DNA of 64,000 bases from Campanula takesimana (lineage: Eukaryota > Streptophyta > Magnoliopsida > Asterales > Campanulaceae), in contig JAOWBW010000488.1 of assembly GCA_026119855.1 (NCBI GenBank), positions 806,001 to 870,000 on the forward strand. The letters are read 5' to 3'. The position numbers and the translations under genes are program-made. Positions 22,278 to 32,338 of the stretch are shown here, one piece after another. The notes beneath the pieces were generated by a model. The model was not told the origin of the DNA and did not search any database. It was given only the letters and a program-made list of their open reading frames with translations. Within the stretch, counting starts at the first letter, position 1; every line of letters starts with the position of its first letter.

Positions 22278-24110
22278 ATAAAGATTTAAAATGGTGAGAC
22301 CTTTTTAAAAGAAATTGTCTGGGACATACTCACACTTAAATCTAATAAATGTATTTTCATGGGATATCCTAAGGAAACTTGAGGACATTATTTTACTCGT
22401 AAGAAACAAATGGTTTGTTACTTATAATGGTACTTTTCTAGATAAATCGTTTATCTCTAAATGAACCAGTGAGAGTAAAATATATCTCGAATGGTTCGAG
22501 ACCTAGAAAATATCATTGAACCTAAAATGGAAATTGAACGAACTTTCACAAGGAGTTATGAAAAACCGTTCAAGTTGCACAAGTACCCCGCTCCATGTTT
22601 AGATTTATGACTTGGAGTCATAGAATCTAAAAGAGCAATCCATGTATAATAATCAAGTTTGGAACTTGATCATTCTAACCTAAGGTGTAAAAATCAAAGG
22701 AATGAATCAAGTTTTCTTGGAGAAAACTAACATGGATAGCAAGGAACATACTAATTGAGCAAAACAAAATGTGAAAAAGGTTGACTCATATTTGGAATAT
22801 GATGAAGCTTTCTCACTTGTTGTCATGTTCAAGACATCAGAATTCTCATTGTCATATCTTCATATTTGGAATATGAAAAATTGACAGATAGATGTCAAAA
22901 TAACATTCCTTAACGGGAACTTACTTAAGGATGTATTGGATACAACCTAAAGGTTTTGATAGTCTAGAAAATTCTAATAAAGTATGTGAGTTGCGGAAAT
23001 CCATGAGATGGATTGAAGCAAGCTTCTGGGAGTTGGAATCTTTGTTTTGATGAATCAAGTCAAAGAGTTTGGTTTTATCAAGAACGAAGATAAGCCTTGT
23101 GTACACAAGAAGATTAGTGGGAGCATAGTGCTATTCCTTATTTTATATATGGATGACATATTGCTCATTGGAAACGACATTCCTATACTTCAATCTGTAA
23201 AGATTTGGTTAAGAAAGTGTTTCGCAATGAAAGATATGGATGAAGCCGCATATATCCTTGGCATAAAGATCTATGGATATAGGTCAAGGAAGCTAATTGG
23301 TTCAAGCCAAAGTACATACATTGACAAGATTCTTAGAAGATTCCGCATGGAAATTCTAAGAAGAGGAAACTTGCTAATGATACATGAAGTTTCTCTAAGC
23401 AAGATTCAATGTCCTTAGACAAATGATGAGCATGAGAAAATGAGTGGGATTCCATAAGCTTCGGCAATTGGATCTGTCATGATTGCCATGATATGTACTA
23501 GGCCGGATATATCTTATGCTTGGAGCATGAAGAGAAGATATCAATCCGGTGCCAGTAAGAGTTACTGGATGGCTGTTTGGCTATTAAAGCGGTTCTTAAG
23601 TACTTGAGAAGGACTAAAGATTCGAATTTAATCTATGGAGGTATGGAAGATGATCTCATGTAAATGGTTACACGGATGCAAGCTTCCAAACCGACAAAGA
23701 TAATAAAAGATTGCAATCGGATTTTGTGTTTATGTTGAATGTTGGAGCTGTAAGCTAGAAAGAGTTCTAAGCAAAGTACAGTCACTGATTCTACAACTGA
23801 AACTAAGTATATTGCTGCATTGGATGCTGCAAAAGGAAATGTCTGGATTAAGAAGTTCAATGGTGGACTTAAAGTGGTTCTTAGCAATGCTAACCCAATA
23901 GACCTAATTGATAATAATGGTGCTATTGATTAAGCAAAGGAACCAAGGGCACATCTGAAATTCAAACACATACTTAGGCGTTTTCATATCGTTCGAGAAA
24001 TCGTTGATATGGGAAACGTAAATATATGTAAAGTACCATCTGATGATAACAAAGCGGACACGCTAACAATGGGACTTCCACAAGCTAAAACATGATGGTC
24101 ATGTTAGGTC
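22278..24110 (+). pseudogene. Copia integrase tail, reverse transcriptase and RNase H, degenerate
   Basis: The copia pol resumes here after the nested element. The integrase tail reads KCIFMGYPKET near 22345. Reverse transcriptase is clearest at 23047-23418, where a 123-codon frame contains YMDDILLIGND at 23146-23178, the catalytic Asp pair included. RNase H is recognisable at about 23780-24090, ending in HIVREIVDMGNVNICKVPSDD and NKADTLT. Stops and frame changes are spread throughout. Confidence 0.85.
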
Positions 24111-24158
24111 CATAGGTATTGGATACCTAGGAGATTGGGCCTAGGGCAAGTGGGAGAT

Positions 24159-24401
24159 TGTTGGTGTTGGTGCCCTAGGCACGTTTGTTCAAACGTTGTG
24201 TATGTTATCATTAAGGATAAAGAGATATCCTGATTATTATTGTTGTTCATGTTACTCATAATAATCTCCGTCCCTAGTACTTGTTTGGCACTAGCATAAA
24301 GGCTAAATGATCATGGGATGATCATGTTAGATTTATGGGTACTTGTTTGGAACAAGGTACTGGACATGACCCGCAGTATGAGATTTATGTCATGGTCAAT
24401 G

Positions 24402-24437
<36 letters not shown>

Positions 24438-25362
24438 TATTAGTTATGTTATTTGAATCCTTAGGCATGAAGTTATTATAGTCTTTCACTTGATGAACAT
24501 TATGTTTAACATATTCAAACGCTACCCTTAACTGGGTGGTTATAAAGGATATGATTGGCATAATCGAATTCACGTAAAGAAGAATAATAAGCTAAATGGA
24601 TTTGTCCCTCTTCGGAGAGATGTCAAGCTTGGGCCCCTCGTAGAATGATGTTGATGAAATGTTCGGCTGAACTCAAATAAATTGATTGGATCATTGTCAT
24701 TTGAATTATCAACATATTCAGTATCGAGAAAGTATTGAGCAAAAGACAAGTTGACTTATGACCATGACTTGTGTTCAATGACATCGTAGACAAAGGGATT
24801 GTGACATGTTCTAAAGGAATACGAACTTATATTTAGTTGCACTATTTGGGTAGGTATGACGGTTTGCTAGAATCTAATCATATCTTATGGATTCATGTTT
24901 GAACCCATTGCCAACTTAGTGTAATCCTAGAGGGTCACACACATTATAACGAATCTAAAAGGACTGAATTGGAATTTGGAAAAAGTGCAGATTTTTGGTC
25001 TGGCACGACCGTGCCAGAATATAAGACACGACCGTGCCAGATTACAGTGCACGACCGTGCCAATAATGGACGGCAGGTGCGCACCATTTGGCACGACCGT
25101 GCCAGATTATGGTGCACGACCATGCCAGAGTTGTCGGGTCAAAAACACTGCATCTTAATTTTGTGACGAGATTTAGGTTTCCTAAGTCCTTAATGGTTAA
25201 GGATTAGGGCCTATTTAAACATCTCTTCAGCAGTCATTAAGCAAGTAATTATGAATGCCTCCAAAGGGTTTTGAGAGGTTATTTTCTTGTTCTAAGATCC
25301 CAAAAAGTGAAGAACAAGAATATTCCTAAATTCCATATAGTTCTTATAATTATGAAAGCGTG
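24159..25362 (+). repeat. 3' LTR of the copia element, truncated
   Basis: It starts TGTTGGTGTTGG right after the polypurine tract AAGTGGGAGAT. It follows the 5' LTR until GAAAGCGTG at 25354-25362, then departs. About 295 bp of the LTR end are missing. It keeps the five dyads (about 25001-25130) and has an expanded TA run at 24406-24434. Confidence 0.93.
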
Positions 25363-26274
25363 GTGGGAGGCCCCGGTATCAAAAAGCCAAGAACGAGTCT
25401 GTCCAGGTTGAGCTGTTGTATAATTTGCTTGAGGTTGCATATCATTGTCTTTAAAGAATCGCGCCAGTCGCCTGCGCTATTTTGTGTTGTGTCCATTACG
25501 TTCATAGAAATTGCAATAAGCATCCTTATTGTATTTGGACCGCGCATTGTTGTTGTTGTTAGACCACGTGACATTTGAGGGGCGACCTTGCTGATTGCGG
25601 TTGTTTCCGTTGCCATTCCATGCTTGTCGGTGCTGTGAGGTTCCTCGATTATCACTACGTTGAGAGTAGTTTACAGTAGGCAGCAGGATAGGCTCTTCTT
25701 TGATGGGTTTTTGTAAATGTGTATCGAAATCGACTAACTTGTCATGCAGCTCATCAAAAGTTATGGGGGAATCCCTTGCTTGAATGGCTGCAACAATCTC
25801 CTTGTATTCATCACCTAGATCAGAGAGGGTGTGGAGTACAAGGTCATCTTCGTCCACAGGGCAGTTTGCAATGGCTAAATCCTCACTGATTTGTCTCATG
25901 TCCTGCAAGTAGTCAAGCATGCCGCGTGTTCCCTTTTTGGATTTTTGATGAGACGTCCTTTGAGAGATATAATACGGGTACGAGATTTGTTGGCATAGAG
26001 TGTACTAAGTCGCTGCCATGCTTCAGCTGATGTTGAAACTGAGGAGATGTACGGCTGGATTGTGTCTGAGCAGCTCCCCAACTTGGCGCTGATGATGATC
26101 TGGTCCTGTCTGTACCAGTTTGAATGTGCTGGATTTTTTGTTTTCTTCTCGGAGTCGAGAAAATTCTGAAGGGTTGGTGATCGTCCCATCTATGTAGCCT
26201 TGTAGGTCAAAGCCAATTAGAGTAGAGAAGAGTACATTATTAGTGCATAACATATGCACTTTCCATAGCAACAA
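25363..26274 (-). pseudogene. Copia gag and start of protease from a second element, antisense fragment
   Basis: Read on the minus strand, this is a copia gag of the UBN2 type: QGYIDGTITNP and ISAKLGSCSDTIQPYISS, then SEDLAIANCPVDEDDLVLHTL, and an Asn/Gln-rich linker. A zinc knuckle begins CNFYERNGHNTK and is broken by a stop. The frame continues to the protease motif WLFDTGASHH, exactly where the fragment stops at its junction with the 3' LTR. At least one other frame change lies near 25920-26100. No LTR or primer site belonging to it is recognisable. Confidence 0.85.
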
Positions 26275-26375
26275 TTATCACGTTGTTGACTATGAGTATA
26301 TATGGCAGAATTGGTAGACTTTGCACAGCTCAACTTTCCACAGCAACAATTATCACGTTGTTGACTATGAGTATA
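26261..26375. repeat. 75-bp tandem duplication
   Basis: The phrase TTCCA[T/C]AGCAACAATTATC occurs at 26261 and 26336 with period 75. The second copy is interrupted by the MITE at 26376 and resumes at 26637. Confidence 0.9.
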
Positions 26376-26634
26376 CTCCCTCCGTCCCATATCACTTGAG
26401 ACGTTTTGATCAAAACTGGTCAACTTAAGGTCGGTTTGACCAACACTTTATAGAAATATTTATGATCCGAACAAAAATTAAAAAAATGTAAAATGACCAC
26501 CATTAAAAATCCTCTCAATAACAATTTTTAAAAAGATTTTTGGAACATAAATATTTCTATAAAGTGTTTGTCAAACCGACCTTAAGTTGACCAATTTTAG
26601 TCAAAAAGTCTCAAGTGAGCTGGGACGGAGGGAG
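26376..26634. mobile_element. Stowaway-type MITE
   Basis: 259-bp foldback flanked by TA duplications. The arms begin CTCCCTCCGTCCCA and stay complementary for about 90 bp on each side. Both arms include GGTCAACTTAAGGTCGG. It has no coding capacity. The uninterrupted first copy of the 75-bp duplication preserves the empty target site. Confidence 0.92.
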
Positions 26635-26636
26635 TA

Positions 26637-27015
26637 TATGGCAGGATTTGTAGACTTTGCACAGCTCAATCTCTTTGATTAGGATCTCTAATTAGCTGCA
26701 ATTAAGGTCCTCAAATCCTCTGCAATGGCCCCTAGCAGTGAAACCTCCATAATACAAATCAATGCTCCCACACATCTTCCCACCAAGCTAACCCATACAA
26801 ACTTCATTGTTTGGCTTGCATTTTCTTAAAACATGTAAAGACCTCTCAAGCTACGTTTATTTTGAACCGTACAAGTCTATAAGTAATGTACGCAGTTGTC
26901 TCTAAAGAAAGTGCCATCTAAAGTCCCTATAAACAAAGTGCACCCCCAGTAAAAAAAAAAAAAAAAAACTTAATGTCGTCTTCCATGATTATACTATGTG
27001 TGTGTAACGAATATA
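26637..27015. other. Intergenic, no gene seen
   Basis: Begins with the rest of the duplicated segment, then unremarkable AT-rich sequence with an A run near 26951. Confidence 0.5.
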
Positions 27016-27265
27016 CTCCCTCCGTCCCATCCGAATTATGATTTTTGGGTTATGCATGTGGATTAAAGAAAAAGTGTTAGTGGATTAGTGTTGTGAGTAT
27101 GAAAAGTGAAGTAGGAGAGAGAAAGTGGGGTAGAAAATAATGAGTGGAAAGTTGTTAGTGTGAATGTGGGTCTCATTAAATAAAACACTTCCATTTTCGA
27201 GTTGTCCTAATTCGAATGGTACACCAAAATGAAAATTTGTCATAATTCGAGTGGGACGGAGGGAG
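27016..27265. mobile_element. Stowaway-type MITE
   Basis: 250 bp, TA duplications, with ends CTCCCTCCGTCCCA and GGGACGGAGGGAG. The arms share CGAATTATGA with its complement. Its interior differs from the MITE at 26376. Confidence 0.88.
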
Positions 27266-27603
27266 TATGAATCTCATAAATATCTAAAACTTTTTTTTTA
27301 TCGGATGTCCCCGGGAAGAAAGATTCTGAAAAAGACATGGTTGATATTTTACGTGCTTGGTCTTTGTCTGTCAGTCTCTCTCGAAAGTTACTGAAAAAAT
27401 AAGCCCAAAAGGAATGCCTGGGCTCATAGATATTTGGTCAACTGAGCTTGCCAAGTTGCGAAATAACCCTTAAACCAACACCCAGCTTTACCCACAACAA
27501 CAGCAGCAACAACAACAATATAATTGAGTGATAATTCAGGCAATTCCCCTAAATGGTCATGCAGCGAGTATTATACTCGCTCGTGCCAACACCATCAACT
27601 TTT

Positions 27604-27842
27604 GATTTCTTTAGCGCTTGACCTAGCTACTTACGTGCACGAGTTTGTGTCGTTTGTTCACAAATCATGATCTTGTATCATGACTTGTCTAAAGGATGTA
27701 CATATACACCTTAGATTGGCTGGATTTCTTTAGCGCTTGACCTAGCTACTTACGTGCACGAGTTTGTGTCGTTTTTCACAAATCATGATCTTGTATCATG
27801 ACTTGTCTAAAGGATGTACATATACACCTTAGATTGGCTGGA
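27604..27842. repeat. 119-bp tandem duplication
   Basis: Two near-identical copies start at 27604 and 27723 (GATTTCTTTAGCGCTTGACC). The only clear difference is one missing base in the second copy (GTTTGTTCAC against GTTTTTCAC). No coding content. Confidence 0.9.
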
Positions 27843-27980
27843 TTACTTAAATATCTCAAGAGGATTGGAGAAACAATAAATGTGACAAGAAACTACCTAA
27901 ATTCAACAAAATCGACATGCTCGGAAGGTAAATATATATCATGTGTGATAAGGAGAAAAAAATATAAGAGTAGAAAGAAA

Positions 27981-28053
27981 TGGAGGTGCGGGGAATCGAA
28001 CCCCGTGCCTCTCGCATGCGAAGCGAGCGCTCTACCATATGAGCTACACCCCC
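27981..28053 (-). tRNA. tRNA-Ala (anticodon CGC)
   Basis: 73-nt cloverleaf on the minus strand, no intron. The acceptor stem GGGGGTG pairs with CACCTCC and includes the G3-U70 wobble pair that marks alanine tRNAs. The D arm is GCTC-GAGC; the anticodon stem CTCGC/GCGAG encloses the loop TTCGCAT with anticodon CGC, reading GCG codons. The variable loop is AGGCA, and the T arm is CGGGG-TTCGATT-CCCCG. Discriminator base A; CCA is not encoded. A T-rich terminator for RNA polymerase III follows at about 27955-27962. The gene looks functional. Confidence 0.97.
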
Positions 28054-28544
28054 ACTATATCCGTTATCCTACAATTTTAAGATTTAACTATAACTAAAAG
28101 ACTAATAATGCAGTTCAGATATAGTTGATGAAAAACGTTCCAATTCTTAAGGCATACTATATAAGCCATGCCATTGCCAGCCACTCCATCCCCACCATTT
28201 TTGTCTTTTAGAAATTGTATCAATGAATAGTTTGAAAGATTCAAATCAAGCACACATGCAATGTGGTCCTCCTAGTAGAAGAAGCCATAAGAGACCTCTT
28301 CTTCCTTTTGATACAAACAAAACAGCAGCCTTCTTTTCCATGCCATGCTCCAAATTAATCGTTTTCCCTTTCTTCCTTCAACCTCTTTCCTACGAACTTA
28401 CTTGTGTACATCCTAATCCTACCAGCGAAGAAGCCTCGTGTTTGGAGTATATCCGCCTTCTACGACCCAAACGCAAGTATTCAGGGGGCCATCACCACAC
28501 TGATATTTTCTCACACCACTTTAATATTTTCCCCACCTCCGTCC

Positions 28545-28552
28545 TATATATA
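28545..28552 (+). promoter_or_regulatory. TATA box of the small-protein gene
   Basis: TATATATA lies about 85 bp before the ATG at 28637, leaving a leader of about 60 bp that ends in a purine-rich GAAAAAGAAAGAGAAAGAGA stretch. Confidence 0.6.
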
Positions 28553-28636
28553 GATACACATTTCTTTCTCCTCTTCATACTTGTTTTTTCCAAACACAGT
28601 GAGAAAAGTAGTCGAAGAAAAAGAAAGAGAAAGAGA

Positions 28637-28876
28637 ATGTCTGCAATGGTTGAGGTTTGGGTGGATGAGTTGACAAAGATTAGAGACAAGGTACAAGCCA
28701 AGAAGCCTTCTTTCTTGCTCAGACGACACAAAACAAGAGAATCAATGGCTCCCTTAGAAGATGAAGAAACTGAACAAGGTGGTACCGTCCTAAAGTCAAA
28801 GGCGATGAAGACGAACGATAACACGCTATCTGAAGCAACTGTGTGCCTTCTTATGGACCGCTTTGCACCTTGTTAA
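28637..28876 (+). CDS. Small plant protein of unknown function (79 residues)
   Basis: I do not recognise the family with certainty. The frame is open further upstream, but the ATG at 28637 is preferred because the TATA box at 28545 implies a start of transcription near 28575. The protein is hydrophilic, starts MSAMVEVWVDELTKIRDKV (a likely amphipathic helix), has a basic middle (SFLLRRHKTRES) and an acidic patch (LEDEETEQ), and ends EATVCLLMDRFAPC. There is no signal peptide or membrane segment. It is intronless and intact, and its codon use and TATA box suggest a real host gene rather than transposon debris. Confidence 0.55.
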   Translation: MSAMVEVWVDELTKIRDKVQAKKPSFLLRRHKTRESMAPLEDEETEQGGTVLKSKAMKTNDNTLSEATVCLLMDRFAPC

Positions 28877-29233
28877 CCAAAACATATTATTACCCAAGAA
28901 ACCCAAAAACAGGGGTCTCATCTGTAGCATACCTTATATATGTATATTGTATTGCAACTATTTGTGTATGGTTTTGTGTGATTTTTTTTCATAATTTCAA
29001 GATTTTATTCATAAATCTATGAAATGTTCATTCCTCAATTCTTCACAGTTTAGGCATGTGTCAGTTCTAAAATGTTAAAAAGGCCATGAGTATGTCAAAT
29101 CTTATTCTCAGATGGGCTTTTCCCACTCTCTGTTCATCTTCCTTTTTACCTGAGTCTGTCCAAATCGATATTTAGCCCTAAATCAGAAAGCAAAATCAAC
29201 ATGTAGATCTCTAATTAAGCCTGCCATTCACAA
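28877..29233. other. Downstream region of the small-protein gene
   Basis: AT-rich sequence suitable for a 3' untranslated region and polyadenylation (TGTATATTGTATTG near 28941). No other gene seen. Confidence 0.4.
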
Positions 29234-29929
29234 TCATTGCAGTCCTTTGCATTGTAGAGTATACCAACCTCTATCACAGTCAAGCGATTCCCTTTGCATC
29301 GGTGGCCTAAACCTTTCTTGTTGACATGGGAACGGGCATTTTCGCCTTTCTTGAATCCTAATTTCTTGCACATCAACTTCACTTTCCTCTTGCTCTATAT
29401 CATGTAACTCGGGTTCATCAATAGTCACGAGTAGAGTTCTATGATCATGGGAATGAGCCTCCTCGATAAAATCTCCTTGTTCGAAGCTGGCTAGCTAGAA
29501 CATGATTTTTTTCCAAATCACGCTCACCCCTCACATCTGAGCTTTCACACAACTCACGAAAAAACATCCGCGAAGCCTGAAATGCCAGAACTTCCATTTG
29601 CAATGGACAACAGGGGTGAATCTTCATCACTACCGGACAACCCCACCTCAGCGTAATCATCGAATTCATGACCTGAACGACTCTCTAGAACTAGGACAGA
29701 CCCCAGTACCTCATCATTTGATAGTTTCGTTATCAAACTATCACTCTTCACACTTGGTTGAACAAATGAGATCAATAAATTATTCAACATGGAAGAAGTT
29801 GAAACAACAGAGGCGGTTGGAATCTGGTGGACATCCACCGGAGCTACCTGAGGAATATCATAAGGAACTTGAGGTTTCATTACAACAGGCATCTCTTGGA
29901 GAAGAAGATCTTACAGCTAGAGATGATTC
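29234..29929. other. Unassigned stretch with overlapping partial open frames
   Basis: Moderately long open frames exist on both strands (minus 29554-29892 and 29234-29428; plus 29598-29939), but none has a motif I can name. The minus strand has a Lys-rich part near 29330-29400 followed by two Cys. It may be remains of a retroelement, since a copia RNase H tail begins directly after it. Confidence 0.3.
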
Positions 29930-30480
29930 AAGGGAGTGAGAGCCTAACAGACATATTGATGAAGGTTGTAAACCTTGAGAAGTTTAAGATGTGCATGGCT
30001 TCAACTGGGCTTGGAAAAATAAGAAGAGCATTTCCATAATTGAGGCAAGGAACATATGCGAGGATTGAGTTCGAAGGGAACAGATACAGTGTTGGAACTG
30101 TTCATCTCAAAGTGGGAGATTATTAGAATTGGAGCCATACGGGGAATTGGACGAGGACAAAGGAGGCAAAATCGTAGAGGCATGCGGCCGCTTAAGGCGA
30201 TCGCATGCGCCCTCATGCGAGCGTATAAGGAGGCTGCTTGGTCATCTGGCAGTAACCTATAGGTTACTAATCTATGAAGAGTATGCTGGCAGGTGACTCG
30301 GGCTCATAACAATATGGGAGGGGAAATTTTGAAGGAGCCATGCGGGCGCTTTATGCAGCCGCATATGCACTGGATTCATAGTTTCACCTATGTAATTCTT
30401 TCGTGTAGGGTTTATGGATTAGTTCTGTAAACCTACATAAACAATATTCCACCCATAAACTCATTGTATCACCATATTAT
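29930..30480 (+). mobile_element. Copia 3'-end fragment: RNase H tail, polypurine tract and LTR
   Basis: LTDILMKVVNLEKFKMCMAS, the usual end of copia RNase H, is read at about 29938-30000. A polypurine tract AAAGTGGGAGAT at 30109-30120 is followed by an LTR that starts TATTAGAATTGG (expected TG is now TA). The LTR carries GCGGCCGC at 30184 and GCGATCGC at 30197 with nearby GCATGCG words. The right end is not clear and lies near 30480, before a MITE. Confidence 0.65.
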
Positions 30481-30484
30481 ATTA

Positions 30485-30715
30485 CTACCTCTGTCCCGCT
30501 TTAAGGTTTATATTTTCCTTTTTAGTCTGTCCCAATTTAAGGTTCTTACTTTAATTTATTGCTTAAAATGGAAAATGAGACCCACTTGTTATTCTCACAA
30601 CAAAATCTCCCAATCCACTTTCTCTTTCCTACTTAATTTTCATACTCACAACATTTATTTTTTCTTAATCTCCGTGTAAAGTCAAACTAAAAACATTAAT
30701 TTGGGACGGAGGGAG
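30485..30715. mobile_element. Stowaway-type MITE
   Basis: 231 bp with TA duplications. Ends CTACCTCTGTCCCGC and GGGACGGAGGGAG. The left arm has TTAAGGTT repeated (30502, 30537). Confidence 0.8.
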
Positions 30716-30856
30716 TATTATAATGCAAGATTCTAACTTGACCGTGCCCTCTCATGTAGTCAATTAAATTGACGATTTGAGTTATCAATTTCTCGTGTTT
30801 CATTGGTTATTGCTTTGATTGTCGTGTTTGTTGTGCTGTCGTTTTGCATATGTGAT

Positions 30857-31597
30857 TGATGATGCCAAAATAGTATCGGATCCGCCCTGATCCAGCGGTT
30901 CGGATAATCCCAGCAACAATTCCTTGATTGGCCTGAAACACACGAAACAAACGTAAACTAGCCGGGGCGTCTCCGGCGTGAGAGTAAGAATCTGGTTATG
31001 GCAGATAATATGAGAAATCAATTGACAAGAGCTGAGCCAAAAGAATTCGATGCCTCAATGGGTGTGGGGAGGTCTGTTTATATAGGTGCCGGTAGATTAG
31101 TCCTGACTTGATAAGGAAGTCAATGAATCCGTCTTGGTATTGGACTGTTATTTAGGAAAGTAGAATCCCGATGAGGATTGTATTCTAGTAGTTTTGTTGT
31201 TGTAGGGGAAAACTGTTAGTAAGAAATATTCCCGTGTTTGTGTGTATCTTGGATTCTTATCAGACTCCATGTGAGATTAGCGAAAGTCCTGGAGTGTTGG
31301 TCAAGTTACTGACGTTGCTGAGTTTGGCCGTAACTCCTCGTCTTTGGTTTAAGTTAAACCGAGGAGTGTAGGTCCATTTATCAGAGCCTGGAACTTAAGA
31401 GAAATAAGATCTCAGCTTGGTCACAAGCCGAGTTGTATGTTGATCCTCAACTTCTGGTGACAGCCATGTGAAGATGTCGAGATGATAACCTTAAAAGTGT
31501 ATTGAGCCCAAATGTTATTGGGGTATTTGACACTTCATTTTGGGCTTAGTCCAACCACGATCCGGCCCAAAACATAACACTCGGTTTATTCCGTTCA
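30857..31597 (-). mobile_element. Solo LTR of the Tat-like family
   Basis: Minus orientation, 741 bp, starting TGAACGGAATAAACC and ending GGCATCATCA. A perfect duplication GTGAT lies at 30852-30856 and 31598-31602. It matches the LTR at 5666-6322 at both ends and in the GC-rich block (CCGAACCGCT, CTAGTTTACGTTTGTT). A minus-strand TATATAA lies near 31080. Confidence 0.92.
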
Positions 31598-31632
31598 GTG
31601 ATCTTCTTGTTTAAGTGTTTGAATACCTAATA

Positions 31633-31882
31633 CTCCCTTTATCCTGGGAAATTTGTCTCATTTAACTTTTTATTGTCAACATAAATAAACTTTAACCAAA
31701 CATTAATGTCAATTTAATGATATCATGAAATTTTAAAAATATTAATAAATCACTTAATGATGTGTCCATTACAGTTTTTAGAATTTCACTAGAATTGCCA
31801 GATCGTCATCAGTGTTTGAACAAAATTAATTTATGTTGATTATAAAAAGTCAAAATGAGATAAACTTTTCAAACAGAGAGAG
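31633..31882. mobile_element. Degenerate Stowaway-like MITE
   Basis: Foldback starting CTCCCTTTATCCTGG and ending AACAGAGAGAG between TA dinucleotides. The arms share GTCAACATAAATAAACTT and its complement. It is the same family as the outer element at 59428-60600. Confidence 0.7.
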
Positions 31883-31884
31883 TA

Positions 31885-32296
31885 CTCTCTCTGTCCCTAA
31901 ATGAATGTCCATTTTCAAGAATCTATTGTCCCAAAATGAATAAAAATAACTTTGTCCCTAAATATTTTTTTATCGAAAATTTTTCACCGGTCTCTTTATA
32001 TTGGTAAAACTAAGTGACTGGAAAAAGAAATACAACAATATATATATATGAATCTTGCCACTAAATTCTATAAAATATGGAGATTTTCATAATGTCACTT
32101 AAAATGAAATTTGGACATTTTTTTTTATATATAAAAAAAAAGGATCGATAGTGGTTCCCCACTTACCCCCTTATAATAATGATGTCCTAGGAGGCATGGG
32201 AAGGGATCGAACCCGAGACCTCACACATTGTGAAGTTTGGCTCTACCACTGAGCCACTCCTTATGGACAAAAAATTTGGACATTGAACAGAGAGAG
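31885..32296. mobile_element. Stowaway-like MITE carrying a SINE
   Basis: Ends CTCTCTCTGTCCCTAAATG and ACAGAGAGAG, TA on both sides; the left TA is shared with the previous MITE. It is related to the copies at 33189 and 39044, but lengthened by the SINE at 32120-32271. Confidence 0.75.
32120..32271 (-). mobile_element. tRNA-derived SINE
   Basis: The minus strand reads a box A-like TGGCTCAGTGGTAGAGCC and a box B-like GGGTTCGATCCC, then a body ending in T and A runs. A 13-bp target duplication AAATTTGGACATT lies at 32107-32119 and 32272-32284. A 5'-truncated relative is at 58801-58893. Confidence 0.88.
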
Positions 32297-32338
32297 TATT
32301 AGGGATATTTATTTATTCAAAATTAATGTTTATTAATA

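Larger units (their letters stand above)
7318..25362 (+). mobile_element. Ty1/copia retrotransposon, decayed, split by a nested gypsy-type element
   Basis: Order seen: 5' LTR 7318-8807, primer binding site 8809-8820, damaged gag, protease and integrase up to 12079, an insertion 12080-22272, then the rest of integrase, reverse transcriptase and RNase H, polypurine tract (AAGTGGGAGAT) and 3' LTR from 24159. Without the insertion it measures about 7.85 kb. Every coding region carries stops and frame changes. The 3' LTR is cut short at 25362, where it joins an unrelated antisense copia fragment. Confidence 0.93.

Noticed and set aside
28223..28636. N-terminal extension of the small protein gene
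   Set aside because: The TATA box at 28545 lies inside it, and the sequence is low-complexity without conserved look.
30184..30204. Adjacent rare-cutter sites (GCGGCCGC, CTTAAG, GCGATCGC) suggesting cloning-vector contamination
   Set aside because: They lie inside a copia LTR after a proper polypurine tract, and similar CG-rich words occur in other LTRs here.
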